This document shows, in pieces, positions 34,371-45,647 of a stretch of 64,000 bases of DNA. How positions within the stretch are numbered: position 1 is the first letter of the stretch; every line of letters begins with the position of its first letter. Source of the stretch: Rhynchosporium graminicola (Eukaryota > Ascomycota > Leotiomycetes > Helotiales > Ploettnerulaceae); contig FJUW01000007.1 of assembly GCA_900074885.1 (NCBI GenBank), forward strand, positions 395,898 through 459,897, given 5' to 3'. The notes beneath the pieces were generated by a model, which ran no database searches, was not told the origin of the DNA, and saw nothing but the letters and a program-made list of their open reading frames with translations. The position numbers were made by a program, and so were the translations under genes.

Positions 34371-37300
34371 ACGACTAGTCAGGTTTAGAGGTCTCTCCCT
34401 ATTAGTGGAAACACTTACTGCTAAGCGAGATTACACGAGTAGAGTTTAGGGGCCCCTTTTCATATATATACTTCTATTCTCTCTCTACTTCTTCACTCCT
34501 TAGTTATAGATTCTTAAGTGATTCTTACTACTTCATATTCATAGTAATATGAGGTCTTATTACTCAGGTAGTTTTGAGACCTTTCTAGAGTAAGCGTCAC
34601 ATATATACTCTATATTAATTAGAATTAGAAAGACTTACCTAACTCTACTATACTTACTAATAAGTTGAATACTTAGTAAGCTCTAGATTACGCTAATCGC
34701 TTACGCGACGCCTAGACTACCGCTTAATCTAGCCTCTAATATGCATAAGCTAAGATATCCTAATCCTATAATCGCTTACGCTATAAAATCGACTTCACTA
34801 TAGATAACCTTATCTAGCTAAATATATACTACTTTACGAGTACTCGACCTAGTAAAAAACTCGACTTCTCGACTAACGGACCTTTCTATGTAATTAAAAA
34901 GGTTAGAAGCTCTTATCGTTTAGAGCTCCCTACTAGTATAAAAGTATATAACGTATTCCCTACTACTAAGTTATAGAAGTATCTAAACGACCCCTTACTA
35001 GGATAAACCTCACTACTGCTACTACCTATTAATATCACTAGTAATAATAAATAGGAGATCGAAGATATACTTGCGTGCCGTAAGTAGCGCAATAGCCTCT
35101 TATACCGAGTTTCCTAGTTAAATCAAGACGTCGATCTTATATAGTACAACGCTATAGATATTAAATACGCTCCCGCTAAGCTATAATAATTCCACTTTAA
35201 TAACCTAACGTAAGCTAGACCTCCTGCTAGACTACCTAATTAGCTAAAAGATTTCTATAATAGAATTAATAATTATAACTACCTTAATAGTAATAAGGAG
35301 ATAGATTAACGCTCGAGGGCGAGCTTTTTTCGGAGGGGGGAGTAATATAACGACTAGTCAGGTTTAGAGGTCTCTCCCTATTAGTAGAAATACTTACTGC
35401 TAAGCGAGATTATACGAGTAGAGTTTAGGGGCCCTTTTTTATATATATACTTCTATTCTCTCTCTACTTCTTCACTCCTTAGTTATAGATTCTCAAGTGA
35501 TTCTTACTACTTCATATTCATAGCAATATGAGGTCTTATTACTCAGGTAGTTTTAAGACCTTTCTAGAGCAAGCGTCATATATTATCTCGCGAAATCTGC
35601 TACTCTTACTATTATATTAGAGATTACTACTATATAATTAGTAGAGATTTAAGCTTTAAGGCGATCTATAGAGAAAGTATTTAAGGAGTTAGAGTTTATT
35701 AAAGTAATAAGTTAAGATCCTTAAACCTTTAGATACTAGTATAATATTAACGCGATATAAGATTTAGATCTTCTAATAGTAGATTCTGCGAAGTCTAAGC
35801 TAATAGTATAAATAGCGTTAAAGTAAATAAAGGAGTTAAATACTATTATATAGGAATTCGCGAAAAAAGCTATATTTAAAGCTACGATATCTGATACTAG
35901 AGGAAAAAGGAATTTGCCTTCTAGTTAAGAGATAATATCAGATCTAGAGACTCCTAGACTCTCTCTAAAGAAGAAAGCCCGTAAGATTAGCTATTATATT
36001 TAGTCTATTACTAGAGCTATATTAGTAAATTTAGGTAAGAAGTTAGATATAGTAATTCTAGTTCCAGATATTCTAGATTTACTAGAAGCTCCGGAGAACT
36101 TAGAGGAGAAAGCTAATAAAGTAGAAGTAGTAGAGGAAGTAGAGATTTAGATATAGTATTATTATAGAGTATAATCAAGGGATTATCCTTATTAATAAAT
36201 TTTTAATACTAGTAATTATAATAGTTTATTATCCTCTAAGTAACTATAGTTATTTATTCTGTCTTCCTAAGCTTTAATCTACTAATCTAGTTTATATAAA
36301 GGTTTAGGTTTATTTAAGTTAGTAGTATAGAAGTCTCTAAGCTTATACGAAGTACTTATTAAGTCGGAAGCGTTATACTAAGTTAGATCCGAGTTATAGC
36401 TTAACTAGCTAACTTAATACTTCAGATTACCTCTTAGGAGCTATATAGTAAGTATATCTTATAACTCTTACTCTTCTTAAGTAGCGATAACCTCCGGGGG
36501 TAGGTTTAGTAGCTTCTAGCCTAGTAATAGATTATCTAGGTCCATAAAGAGTAATTCGGGAGCGAATATATCGTATATAGAAGATCTAGGGGGTAAATCT
36601 AGCTTATAGGAGTATCCGATCTTAGCTAGGACCTAGTATAGTCCTGCTTAGAGGCTAGATAGCTTCTTACTTAGCTAGTAATTCTTAAGGTTCTTTATAG
36701 AAAGAAATACCTTATCTCTAACTTCCTAATCGATATTACGCTGTTTCGGGTCAGTTATAGCGCTTATCCTCTGCTAAGTAGCTAGTATATTAGCTTTTAT
36801 AACCTCGATAGCGGATTTAGTATATTTAGCTAAGGATTTAGTATTAGTATAGTTAAGCTTCTCTTACGATATCGATACGATAGGTTACTTCTAATCCTAG
36901 CTATTCCGTAGTAATATATTATATTTAAGAGTATATAGCGCTATACTAATAGAATCATAAGGTAGAGTTACTTAAGCGCGGTCTATTATTAGTAGTAGTT
37001 CGCCCTAGTTACTCTAGTAGTAATTAACAAAAGGTCTAAGGCGTTAGTTAATATACTAATTTATAATCTCTATTTATTCGTTAGTTTACTAGTAGAAGGA
37101 GGTAGAGAGCTTAATCTTAACTCTAATTATATAGTAAAACTCTTACTAGAAAGATAAGATAAACTAAGCTCCTTAGTCAAATATAATTCACTTAGGAGTA
37201 TATCTAAATCGATATATCTATTAGATAAATAATATCGCTATCCTACGGGTATCGATATTATAGTAGTACAGTATCGATATAAAGTCCTTCCTTAGGCGGT

Positions 37301-37511
37301 TAATAAATACTAATATCTTATTAAACTCCTAGTTATCAGGCGAGAAGTCCTTAATATCTATAGCTAAGTACTATATAAGGTAGCTAAGTACTAGTAATAG
37401 ATAAAGGAATCCTTACTATTTCGTCTGCTTTAGATAAGAGTACTAATAGAAGCGGTAATTATAAGTATACTATTTTATATCTAATATAAGTCCTTTCTAG
37501 TAGTAATAAGT
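34371..37511. repeat. Second copy of 31110-34250
   Basis: Includes a G1 LTR without its first 14 bp (34371-34601), the G1 3' fragment, the last G1 LTR (35346-35580), target bases TATTA (35581-35585) and GM copy 2 sequence. It continues into unique GM sequence at 37512, so this copy is the one joined to the rest of the element. Confidence 0.85.
35586..36150 (+). pseudogene. aORF of GM copy 2, second contig: exon 1 end, intron, exon 2
   Basis: Exon 1 part 35586-35703; intron 35704-35760 (57 bp, GTAATA donor, ATTAAC branch-like motif, acceptor now AA where GM copy 3 has AG); exon 2 35761-36150, 129 codons plus TAG. Exon 2 has the same length as in GM copy 3 and the same frame, with segments KKAIFKATISDTRGKRNLPS, PDILDLLEAPENLEEKANKV and EVVEEVEI. 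A 1-bp length difference from GM copy 3 falls inside the intron. Several stops are CAG or CAA to TAG or TAA changes. Confidence 0.6.
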
Positions 37512-38352
37512 AGAAATCATTTCAGCGGTCTTATAAGTATTTAGATAGGCGAAAGAAAGTTAATTATAGATTTCGCTAATTAAATAAGTATATAGTAGGG
37601 TATAGCGTTATACGTATAAATAACTATTATAAAGTAGTAAATTATTATTAATAGTATAGCTATTTCCTAATATATTCTGTTTATTAGAGAATAATTCTTA
37701 GTTAAATTAGTATAGTTTCTCGATTAAATTAAAAGAGTTACGTGCAGGTTCTAATAGCGTATTAGTCTCTAGCGATATTAGGTATATATAACTAATTAGA
37801 TCGATATAATATTCAGCTAGTTCTATATTAATCCTAGGGTCTAAGTAATCTAGAGATAATAAAACCCGAGATCTACTATCCTATTTCTATTATTCTTATA
37901 TCCTTAGGTCTTATTCTCTATAGCTAAGGATATTAGCTTTAGCGTTATTTTTATTAAGCGTATATATAATTTAGAAGTTAAATTCGGAAAGGAATTCTAT
38001 TTATCTAGCTTATTTACTAGTTAGGACCTGAGTAATTATAAAGTATTCTAAGGATCGATAGTTCGTATATATACTAGTATAATATTATAGAGATATAAGT
38101 TTAAGTCTCTATTTCCAGAAAGACTTAATAATAGTATATAATTCCTTATTATAGATCTCCTAGTTTAGTTCGTATCTATTAAGAATATAGAAGTAGAATC
38201 TAATTAGATACTACTAGTTATCTTTATATAATTAGGAGATAACTCTAGCTATTATACTATTAGAAGTATTAGTTTCTAGTTTAATCTATAATTCAGGGTC
38301 GAAATAATATAGTTTCTATACTAATAGTAGCTATTAATATAAATCGTCGAAG

Positions 38353-38976
38353 TATTTCTTATAATCGTTAGTAAAATCCTATAGTACTATAAGCTTAGTA
38401 AGTATTAAGAGAGGTTTAGTAATAAGGCCGAAATTCCGAATAAATTAATAATAGAAACTATAGAATCCTAGGAAAGATTTTATAGCTATTACTATTTTAA
38501 GGTACTTCTAGTCTACTAATAGTATTACCTTCTCGGGATCTAGCTCGATTCTATTAGTAGTAACGATATATCCGAGGTATTTAGTCCGAGTAATATAGAA
38601 CTCGCTTTTCTTAATATCTACTTAGAGTCTAGTATCTATTAAGTATTATAGTATTAATTTAATATATTTCTTATAATCGTTAGTAAAATCCTATAGTACT
38701 ATAAGCTTAGTAAGTATTAAGAGAGGTTTAGTAATAAGGCCGAAATTCCGAATAAATTAATAATAGAAACTATAGAATCCTAGGAAAGATTTTATAGCTA
38801 TTACTATTTTAAGGTACTTCTAGTCTACTAATAGTATTACCTTCTCGGGATCTAGCTCGATTCTATTAGTAGTAACGATATATCCGAGGTATTTAGTCCG
38901 AGTAATATAGAACTCGCTTTTCTTAATATCTACTTAGAGTCTAGTATCTATTAAGTATTATAGTACTAATTTAATA
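38353..38976 (-). repeat. 312-bp tandem duplication within the GM copy 2 RT region
   Basis: Units 38353-38664 and 38665-38976, almost identical. GM copy 3 has a single unit at the matching place (about 57181-57495). 312 is a multiple of three, so the frame was kept when it arose. No N is nearby. Confidence 0.8.
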
Positions 38977-41387
38977 TATTCCTTATATTCCTAGAGCGTT
39001 TCCGAGTATATAAGGATATTATCTAGATAAGCTATATAGAAGTTATCTAAGTAGCCTAATAGTATATTATTTATATATTATTAGTATATACTAAGTCTAT
39101 TATAAAGCTTAAAAAGTAGTACTTTATATTTATAGGATCTGAAGTAGGTTCGGAAAGTAATATACTCCTCTGATTCAGGATCTATATAAATATAATTAAA
39201 TACTACTCGGATATCTAGTTTAATAAAGATTATTACTTTAGATATATAAGTTAAGAGCTTATTAATCCTAAGTATTAAGTATAAATCCTTTCGAGTGATC
39301 GTATTAAGCTTACGATAGTTAATATAGAAGCGTAATCCTCTATCGGCTTTCTTAATAAATAATATAAGTAATACGAAAGGACTTTAGCTAGATTCGATAA
39401 ATCCCTTTTCTAAGTTCTCTATAAAGTACTCTTTAGTTACTTATAATTTATCTATAGATTACTAATATAAAAGTAAATATATATTAAGTAATAGTTCTTC
39501 TAGAATAATTTTATAATCGTATAAGTAATATAGTAGAAGAATATTAGAATCCCGCTTAGAAAAAGCCTCCTTAAGAGTATAGTACTATTCTAATAGCTTT
39601 TTAGCTATAAGTTATTTAGTATTAGGATCCTTAGGGGAGTTACTATTTAGATAGTCTTATAAGAGGCAGTCTATCTTATAGATACTAGTAAAGAATAATT
39701 TAGAGCTTTTATATTTTATATTAAAATAAAAAGCTATAGTACTAATTTAGTAAATCAGAACTAGTTTCTAGATCCTCAGAGGTTAAGAGAGGTACTTATA
39801 GTAAGGTTTTAGTATAAGTACTTTTCTCGATGAATTCAGAGCGGAAAAGGGTTCGGGTTCCTTAGTAATAAGCGGAAATAAGTTAAATAATAAGGATAAT
39901 ATATTAATATATTATATTACTACTATTTAGGGTAATTAGTATTAGTCTAGCTAGTTTATAGTAAAGTCCTGCGCGTTAGTATTAATTTAATAAGATCGAT
40001 TAGTACTAGGTTTATAAAGTAGTAGAATTATAATTATCTTCTTATTATATTAGAAAGTAACTAAATATTATTCCGGCTATAATAGCTTATAATAGAGCGT
40101 ATCTAGCTTAACTTAGAATCGTTATATCTATTTAATACTAATAATTATATCTTATTATCCTAAATTAAGGAGAATAAAAGAGTAGTTATAAATAAGCTTA
40201 TTATTAATAGAAAAGTATAAATATATAAAATAAGTAATATAAGTTCTAACGGATTATTAGAACTTACGTATTAGAATAGAATAAGATAGTAGCTCGATTT
40301 TGATACTTAGGGCCTCTAATAGTCGTTTAGTAAGAATATAATTAATAAATAAATAACTATTCGCTCTAGTATCGATTAAGCTATTTATAGAGACTCTTAG
40401 CTTATTTATACGAACTATAGTTAAGTATATAAATTACTTATCTCTTATTAAGGAGTTAAGATTAAGATTAGAGAGATTATACTTATATAGACCTAGAAAA
40501 GAGTTTTTACTTAAGCTTTATTATTTCCCTTTAGTATTAGTTCAGATTCGGAAAGTATATCTTCTATTACTTCTTTAGTTACTCTTTCCTCTTCTGGAAA
40601 TTTATTAATTAATTAAACCTTAAGCGAGTTAGGGTAATCTAGCTTAATATAACTAAGCTATCTATAGTTGTAATACCTAAGGGGTTCTTCGGTCGAGGTA
40701 GCAGGGCGTTTTAGCGCGGAGGAAGTACTAGCTTATACCGGGGTAGAGGTACGTATATATAGTGCGAGAGTAGTTTATTAAGGGGCTAAGCTTAGGGACT
40801 AGTAAGGAGTAGAACTAGTAGAGGTTATAGTAGTAATAATAGGCTTATAGTATTATACTTAGGTAGTAGCTTTCTCGGGATAGGTGCGTTCTAAGTTATA
40901 GTAATACTTAGTATTAAAAGAAAGTAAGAATCTAACTATAGAAGTATAGTTCTTATTCTATATTAGTTTAATAATAAGAGTTAAAGCGTATAAGAATAAT
41001 ATAATCTTATCTTATATATAGAAGAACTACTTCTTCTTTTTAACTTTACTTTAAATAGTAGCGCTTTGAAATCGATTACGAAACTCGGTAAAGGTCTCGC
41101 GTATATAGCTAAATTATTATATTTCTAAGTAATAGAAAGTGTTATAGTAGTTATCTTCTTCTAAACTAGTAGGAAAGTTCTCCTCTAATAAGAAGATTAT
41201 TTTATCGCTAGTCTTAAACTTATTAGCTAAGTACTAAGGCGTAAGATACTCCTTAGCTAATCTAGTAACTAGTGCCTATACGAGAACGCGCTAGGAGAAG
41301 TCCATAGGGTAGTAGTCGGCGTTTATAGCTAGCTAGTCTCGTATCGATACTCTCTATTAGAGAAAAGTAGAGTCTGATCTATTATCT

Positions 41388-41589
41388 TGTGACAGCGCAT
41401 AGTATACGTGGCAGATACGGGCCAGTATCGGTGCCTTAGGCATACCCTCCTTGTATATATAGAAGGTGCAGACTCCTTCAGAGCTCTATATCTTTCTGTT
41501 TCCTTCGTACTAGACTATATAAGATCGCTCTTAGCCTCCCTACTTATTTATTCTTACTTATATACTGCCTTAAGTCTTATATTATTATA
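41388..41589 (+). repeat. TR-GAG 1 5' LTR
   Basis: TGTGACAGCGCATAG at the start, ATTATTATA at the end (RIP form of GTGTCGTTACA). TATATATAG at about 41453. Contains the open frame 41408-41593, which is not a gene. Confidence 0.9.
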
Positions 41590-41899
41590 TTAAATAGAAA
41601 GATTAAGACCGCCGGGGATAGTATTAAATAATATCTTACCTAGAAAACTCGATTCGCACGTACGACTACTAGGGAGCTCTTTACTAAGTTATCTCTACTT
41701 ACTTTAGATTTTTATACTTCGGAATTATATAGAAATAATTAGTACTATTAATTACGAATTCGATAGTTAGGTTTTTAAAAGAGCTGAGATTCTAGAGATC
41801 TCTCAGATAGCTAGGAATTTGAACGTAATTCAGCCTCAGAAGCACTAGTATTACTACGAAGTCACTCTCGGATACTTCGAAACTCGTTCCTTCGTATAT

Positions 41900-43300
41900 A
41901 CGAAGTAAAATAGTAGACGAATTTTAGGTGGAAACTTCCCTATAAGCCCTAATATTTATTAACCTCTTACCTGACTTTAACCTTCCGAAAGTAGCTCTAA
42001 TAGCGAAAAACCTTACTTTTAGGCTAGGACGAAGTAGCTTATTACCTTAGCGGAAATTACCAGAATCCGACTCGTAACCTCTATACCCTAGTATAATTTA
42101 CTCCCCTTAGTAGAATCGACCTCCCTCTACTAGAACCTTTAATTTAATACTTTTTATATCTACTTAACGAAGATATCTAACTCTCTTTAATCTTTCCGCT
42201 TCTTCAGAATTCGATTTCGACTTTCGCTTCTTTTATAACTTTCAAGTGTTCTATTACTTTCGCTTAGCCTTACTTACCTAAGGCTATACCTCCTAAGAAA
42301 GCTCAGCTAGCTCCTACGGCTTTACCGGAATACTCTTATAGCTCCTCTGATTCCGTACTTACCATAGAATTACTTCAATCGATTGAAGACTATTAATTAC
42401 AGATAGAATCGACTACTCGGGAGCTTTCTATTAGTATTAGTCGCATCGAATAGATATTTGCCGAGTTTTTACGTACTTAGGCATAATCGATAAACCTTAG
42501 ACCTTTAGTAAACTCGGTATTATAATTACTAATAGAACTTACCTTTAAATACTCTTTAATTAATAATTTATAGACTTCTGGTAAGTCGTAACTAACTGAA
42601 AGTATCGATAATCTTAATATAGGGATTAACTTATCTTTCAGCTAATAGCGTGCTTCTATTCAGGACTAACTAGAAGTTAATTCAGACCGATACCTAATTA
42701 TGCGTACCTATAAAGCGCTAGTCTAGAGCTCTACTTCTAGCTTTATAAGAGGTTACTTAGAACTATAGTATCTCTCGGAAATTACGCCTTTCTCCTCTAT
42801 TAAAGAGATAATTTCAGTACTCGCTTCTTACTACCTTTCCGGACTCGAAACGGAGTAATATCAGACCGAATTTCATGAGCTTTTAATAAAAAAGGAGTCC
42901 TTTTTATAATTCCGTATAAAGTTCTAAAGCTCGGTAATTCTCGGAGGTATAGCTGAATTAGAGTAGTACTTTTACCTCTAGCTGAAGCTTACTATATAGC
43001 TATATATAGCTACCGCTCTAATTAAGTACTCTTAGAAGACTGATTATTCAGCTATAGTCTCTTCTCTTACGGCACTCGATTTAGAACTCTCTTAACTACT
43101 TTTAATACCTCGAGCTACTCTAGCTATACCGATAGTTAGTATATCTTCTGAGCCCTTAATACTTATTAAGGAAGTATAATATTACTACTATAAGAAGTAT
43201 AGTCACTATAAGGTCGATTATCCGATATTGAAGACAAAGAAGGAGTGATTTATATCTTACGCTTTAGATTAATAATTACTTAGATTTTATTTGGAATTCG
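41900..43300 (+). pseudogene. TR-GAG 1 Gag protein with mutated zinc knuckle
   Basis: A long RIP-damaged frame includes LLQSIEDY, SISISRIE and, near 43170-43230, Y-Y-Y-Y-K-K-Y-S-H-Y-K-V-D-Y-P. Spacing fits CX2CX4HX4C exactly with all three Cys codons now Tyr (TG to TA) and the Gly now Ser. This places a nucleocapsid knuckle at the C-terminus. No pol domain follows before the polypurine tract. Gag would package the element RNA into particles. Confidence 0.7.
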
Positions 43301-43380
43301 GCTAGATTTAACTCTCTTTTCTTTCGTTTCTTATTACCTTTAAAGGCTCGAGGGCGAGCTTTTATCTTGGAAGGGGGTAA

Positions 43381-43582
43381 TATGATAGCGCATAGTATAC
43401 GTAGCAGATACGGGCTAGTATTAGTGCCTTAGGTATACCCTCCTTATATATATAGAAGGTGCAGACTCCTTCAGAGCTCTATATCTTTCTGTTTCCTTCG
43501 TACCAGACTATATAAGATCGCTCTTAGCCTCCCTACTTATTTATTCTTACTTGTATACCGCCTTGAGTCTTGTGTCGTTATA
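43381..43582 (+). repeat. TR-GAG 1 3' LTR
   Basis: Same 202-bp LTR, ends GTGTCGTTATA and is followed by the TATCT duplication. Confidence 0.9.
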
Positions 43583-44448
43583 TATCTATAGGTAAGATCT
43601 TCTTAGTAAGATAAGACTTCTTAGAGCGTAACTCTATCGATTCGGCGCTAAGAGAGGGAGATAGTTTATTAAGAATAATATCCTCTCTCTTAGTATTATA
43701 TATTAGAATAGAGTTTATTAGCTTATTAAACTCTAGAATATATAGAGATTATAGTATTAGTTCTAATAGGAGAGTCGAAAATAGGCGGGAGACCCTTATA
43801 AGGAACTTATCTTATACGAAGATTAGTTTATCTATAGTATCTTCTAAAGAGTTATTCTTTTCCTCTTAGTTTACTAATTGTTATAAGAGGGAATAGATCA
43901 GGTTCGAGTTATCTATAGTAGTAAGAGTACTTAGCGATTATACTCCTAGGGAATTTCGCTTTTATTTTCTTTTCCCTCTTAGTTAATACTTCTTTAATAA
44001 GATATTAATATTCTCTAGTATAAGAGATATTTAGAGTAAGGAAAAGTATAACGGATTAGGTTCAGAGGTAGAGTAAGAGGGGTCGCGTCAGGTTCCCCTA
44101 GAACTAGAGAGGTCTCTAGTTTATTAGTTAGGAGCTATAATAGTAGCTTAAAAAGGGGTATATTAGGGCTATTTCGGCGGTAATACGTAGAGATTAAAGT
44201 TCCGGAGTATTTATTATACTTTATTCAAAATCTATCTATAATTCCTTTATACTAAGAGGGTTATTAAAAGAGTATTAATAAAGACCTTCTCTATTATATT
44301 ATTTATAATAAGCTGAATTAAACCCTGATTTATAGCTATCTAAGAGATCTCTAGTATCTTAGCTATATACGAGTACTTATCGAATAACTAACTTAGTAAT
44401 AAGATATTATAATAAGCTATCTTCGGCTTTCTTAATCTTTTTATTTAA

Positions 44449-44717
44449 TATAATAATATAAGACTCGAGGCGGTATATAAGTAAGAATAAAATAAGTAGG
44501 GAAGCTAAGAGCGATCTTATATAGTCTATTACTAAGGAAATAAAAAGATAAAGAAAGAAGAAGAAGAGAGATAAAGTATAAGGTACCTTATATATATATA
44601 CCGGTACTATTTCGATACTATATCGAGTCGGATACTAGTTATACCGGGATACCTGTGAACTTGGGCCCTAGTATCTATCCTTCTTCTCATGTGATATTCA
44701 GGTGAGCTGTCGTCATA
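44449..44717 (-). repeat. GM copy 2 right (5') LTR, 269 bp
   Basis: Starts TATAATAATATAAGAC and ends GTCGTCATA, followed by AAAAT. Better preserved at its right end than the other GM LTRs, which reveals the family start TGTGACGACAGCTCACC. Confidence 0.88.
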
Positions 44718-44722
44718 AAAAT

Positions 44723-44841
44723 AAGTAAAGAAGCGCTTTAAGGCGAGAAACGCCTCTAAATTCAACGGTAATTTCAGTACTAAATTCGATCAGATATATC
44801 GCTAATACGTCGCCGACTACGAAGGTACTAAAGAGCAGTAT
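44723..44841 (+). pseudogene. C2 fragment between GM copy 2 and TR-GAG 2
   Basis: Reads VKKRFKARNASKFNGNF and YVADYEGTKEQYY in the frame that continues from the Gag knuckle at 21423 and into 48387, so it restores one Gag/protease linker when the insertions are ignored. Confidence 0.75.
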
Positions 44842-45043
44842 TATGATAGCGCATGGTATACGTGGCAGATACGGGCCAGTATCAGTGCCTTAGGTATACC
44901 CTCCTTATATATATAGAAGGTGTAGACTCCTTTAGAGCTCTATATCTTTCTGTTTCCTTCGTACCAGACTATATAAGATCGCTCTTAGCTTCCCTACTTG
45001 TTTATTCTTACTTATATACCGCCTTAAGTCTTATATCGTTATA
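44842..45043 (+). repeat. TR-GAG 2 5' LTR
   Basis: TATGATAGCG (RIP of TGTGATAGCG) to ATCGTTATA; 202 bp. The leader TTAAATAGAAAGATTAAGACC follows. Confidence 0.9.
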
Positions 45044-45647
45044 TTAAATAGAAAGATTAAGACCGCCAGGGATAATATTAAATAATATCTTACTTAGAAA
45101 ACTCGATTCGGACGTACGACTTCGACTATTAGGGAGCTCTTCGCTAAGTTATCTCTACTTACCTTAGACTTTTATACTTCGGAATTATACGGAAATAGTT
45201 AGTACTATTAATTACGAATTCGATAGTTAGGTTTTTAAAAGAGCCGAGATTCCAGAGATCTCTCGGATAGCTAGGAATTTGAATATAATTCAGCCTCAGA
45301 AGCACTAGTATTACTACGAAGTCACTCTCGGATACTTCGAAACTCGTTTCTTCGTGCGTACGAAGTAAAATAGCAGACGAATTTTAGGTGGAAACTTCCC
45401 TATAGGCCCTAATATTTATTAACTCCTTACCCGACTTTAACCTTCCGAAAGTAGCTCTAATAGCGAAAAACCTTACTTTTAGGCTAGGACGAAGTAGCTT
45501 ATTACCCTAGCGGAAATTATCAGAATTCGACTCGTAACCCCTATACCCTAGTATAATTTATCCCCTTCGGCAGAATCGACCTCCTTCTACCAGAAAAGAA
45601 CCTTTATCCCCTCACCCGACTTCAACCTTCCGAAAGCAGCTCTAATA

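Larger units (their letters stand above)
41388..43582 (+). mobile_element. TR-GAG 1: gag-only LTR retrotransposon inside GM copy 2
   Basis: LTRs 41388-41589 and 43381-43582 (202 bp each) with a perfect target duplication TATCT (41383-41387 and 43583-43587); the unoccupied site is visible in GM copy 3 at about 59898. The 1.8-kb interior has one Gag-like frame with a zinc knuckle and no protease, RT, RNase H or integrase. It ends with GCTCGAGGGCGAGC, a short spacer and a G-run before the right LTR. The leader after the 5' LTR matches that of GM. Likely moved in trans by a GM-type enzyme set. Confidence 0.9.
36200..44448 (-). pseudogene. GM copy 2 Gag-Pol, degenerate, interrupted by TR-GAG 1
   Basis: On the minus strand, from the right LTR leftwards: Gag (about 44400-40700, split at 41387/43583), protease (about 40400), reverse transcriptase with the YLDN box near 39030-39015, RNase H and integrase (about 38300-37000). 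A 312-bp tandem duplication (38353-38976) lies in the RT region. Assignments rest on similarity to GM copy 3, where the motifs are clearer. Stops in all frames. Confidence 0.7.
21424..44717 (-). mobile_element. GM copy 2: full Ty3/Gypsy element with G1 and TR-GAG nested inside
   Basis: LTRs at 21424-21692 and 44449-44717 with target duplication GAAAT (21419-21423) and AAAAT (44718-44722); the single mismatch is G to A. Gag-pol runs on the minus strand from the right LTR. The element is interrupted by G1 (22480-32319) and TR-GAG 1 (41388-43582), and an assembly gap at 34251-34370 repeats part of it. Its own sequence is 21693-22479, 32320-34250 (or the duplicate 35581-37511), 37512-41387 and 43583-44448. 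Confidence 0.88.
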
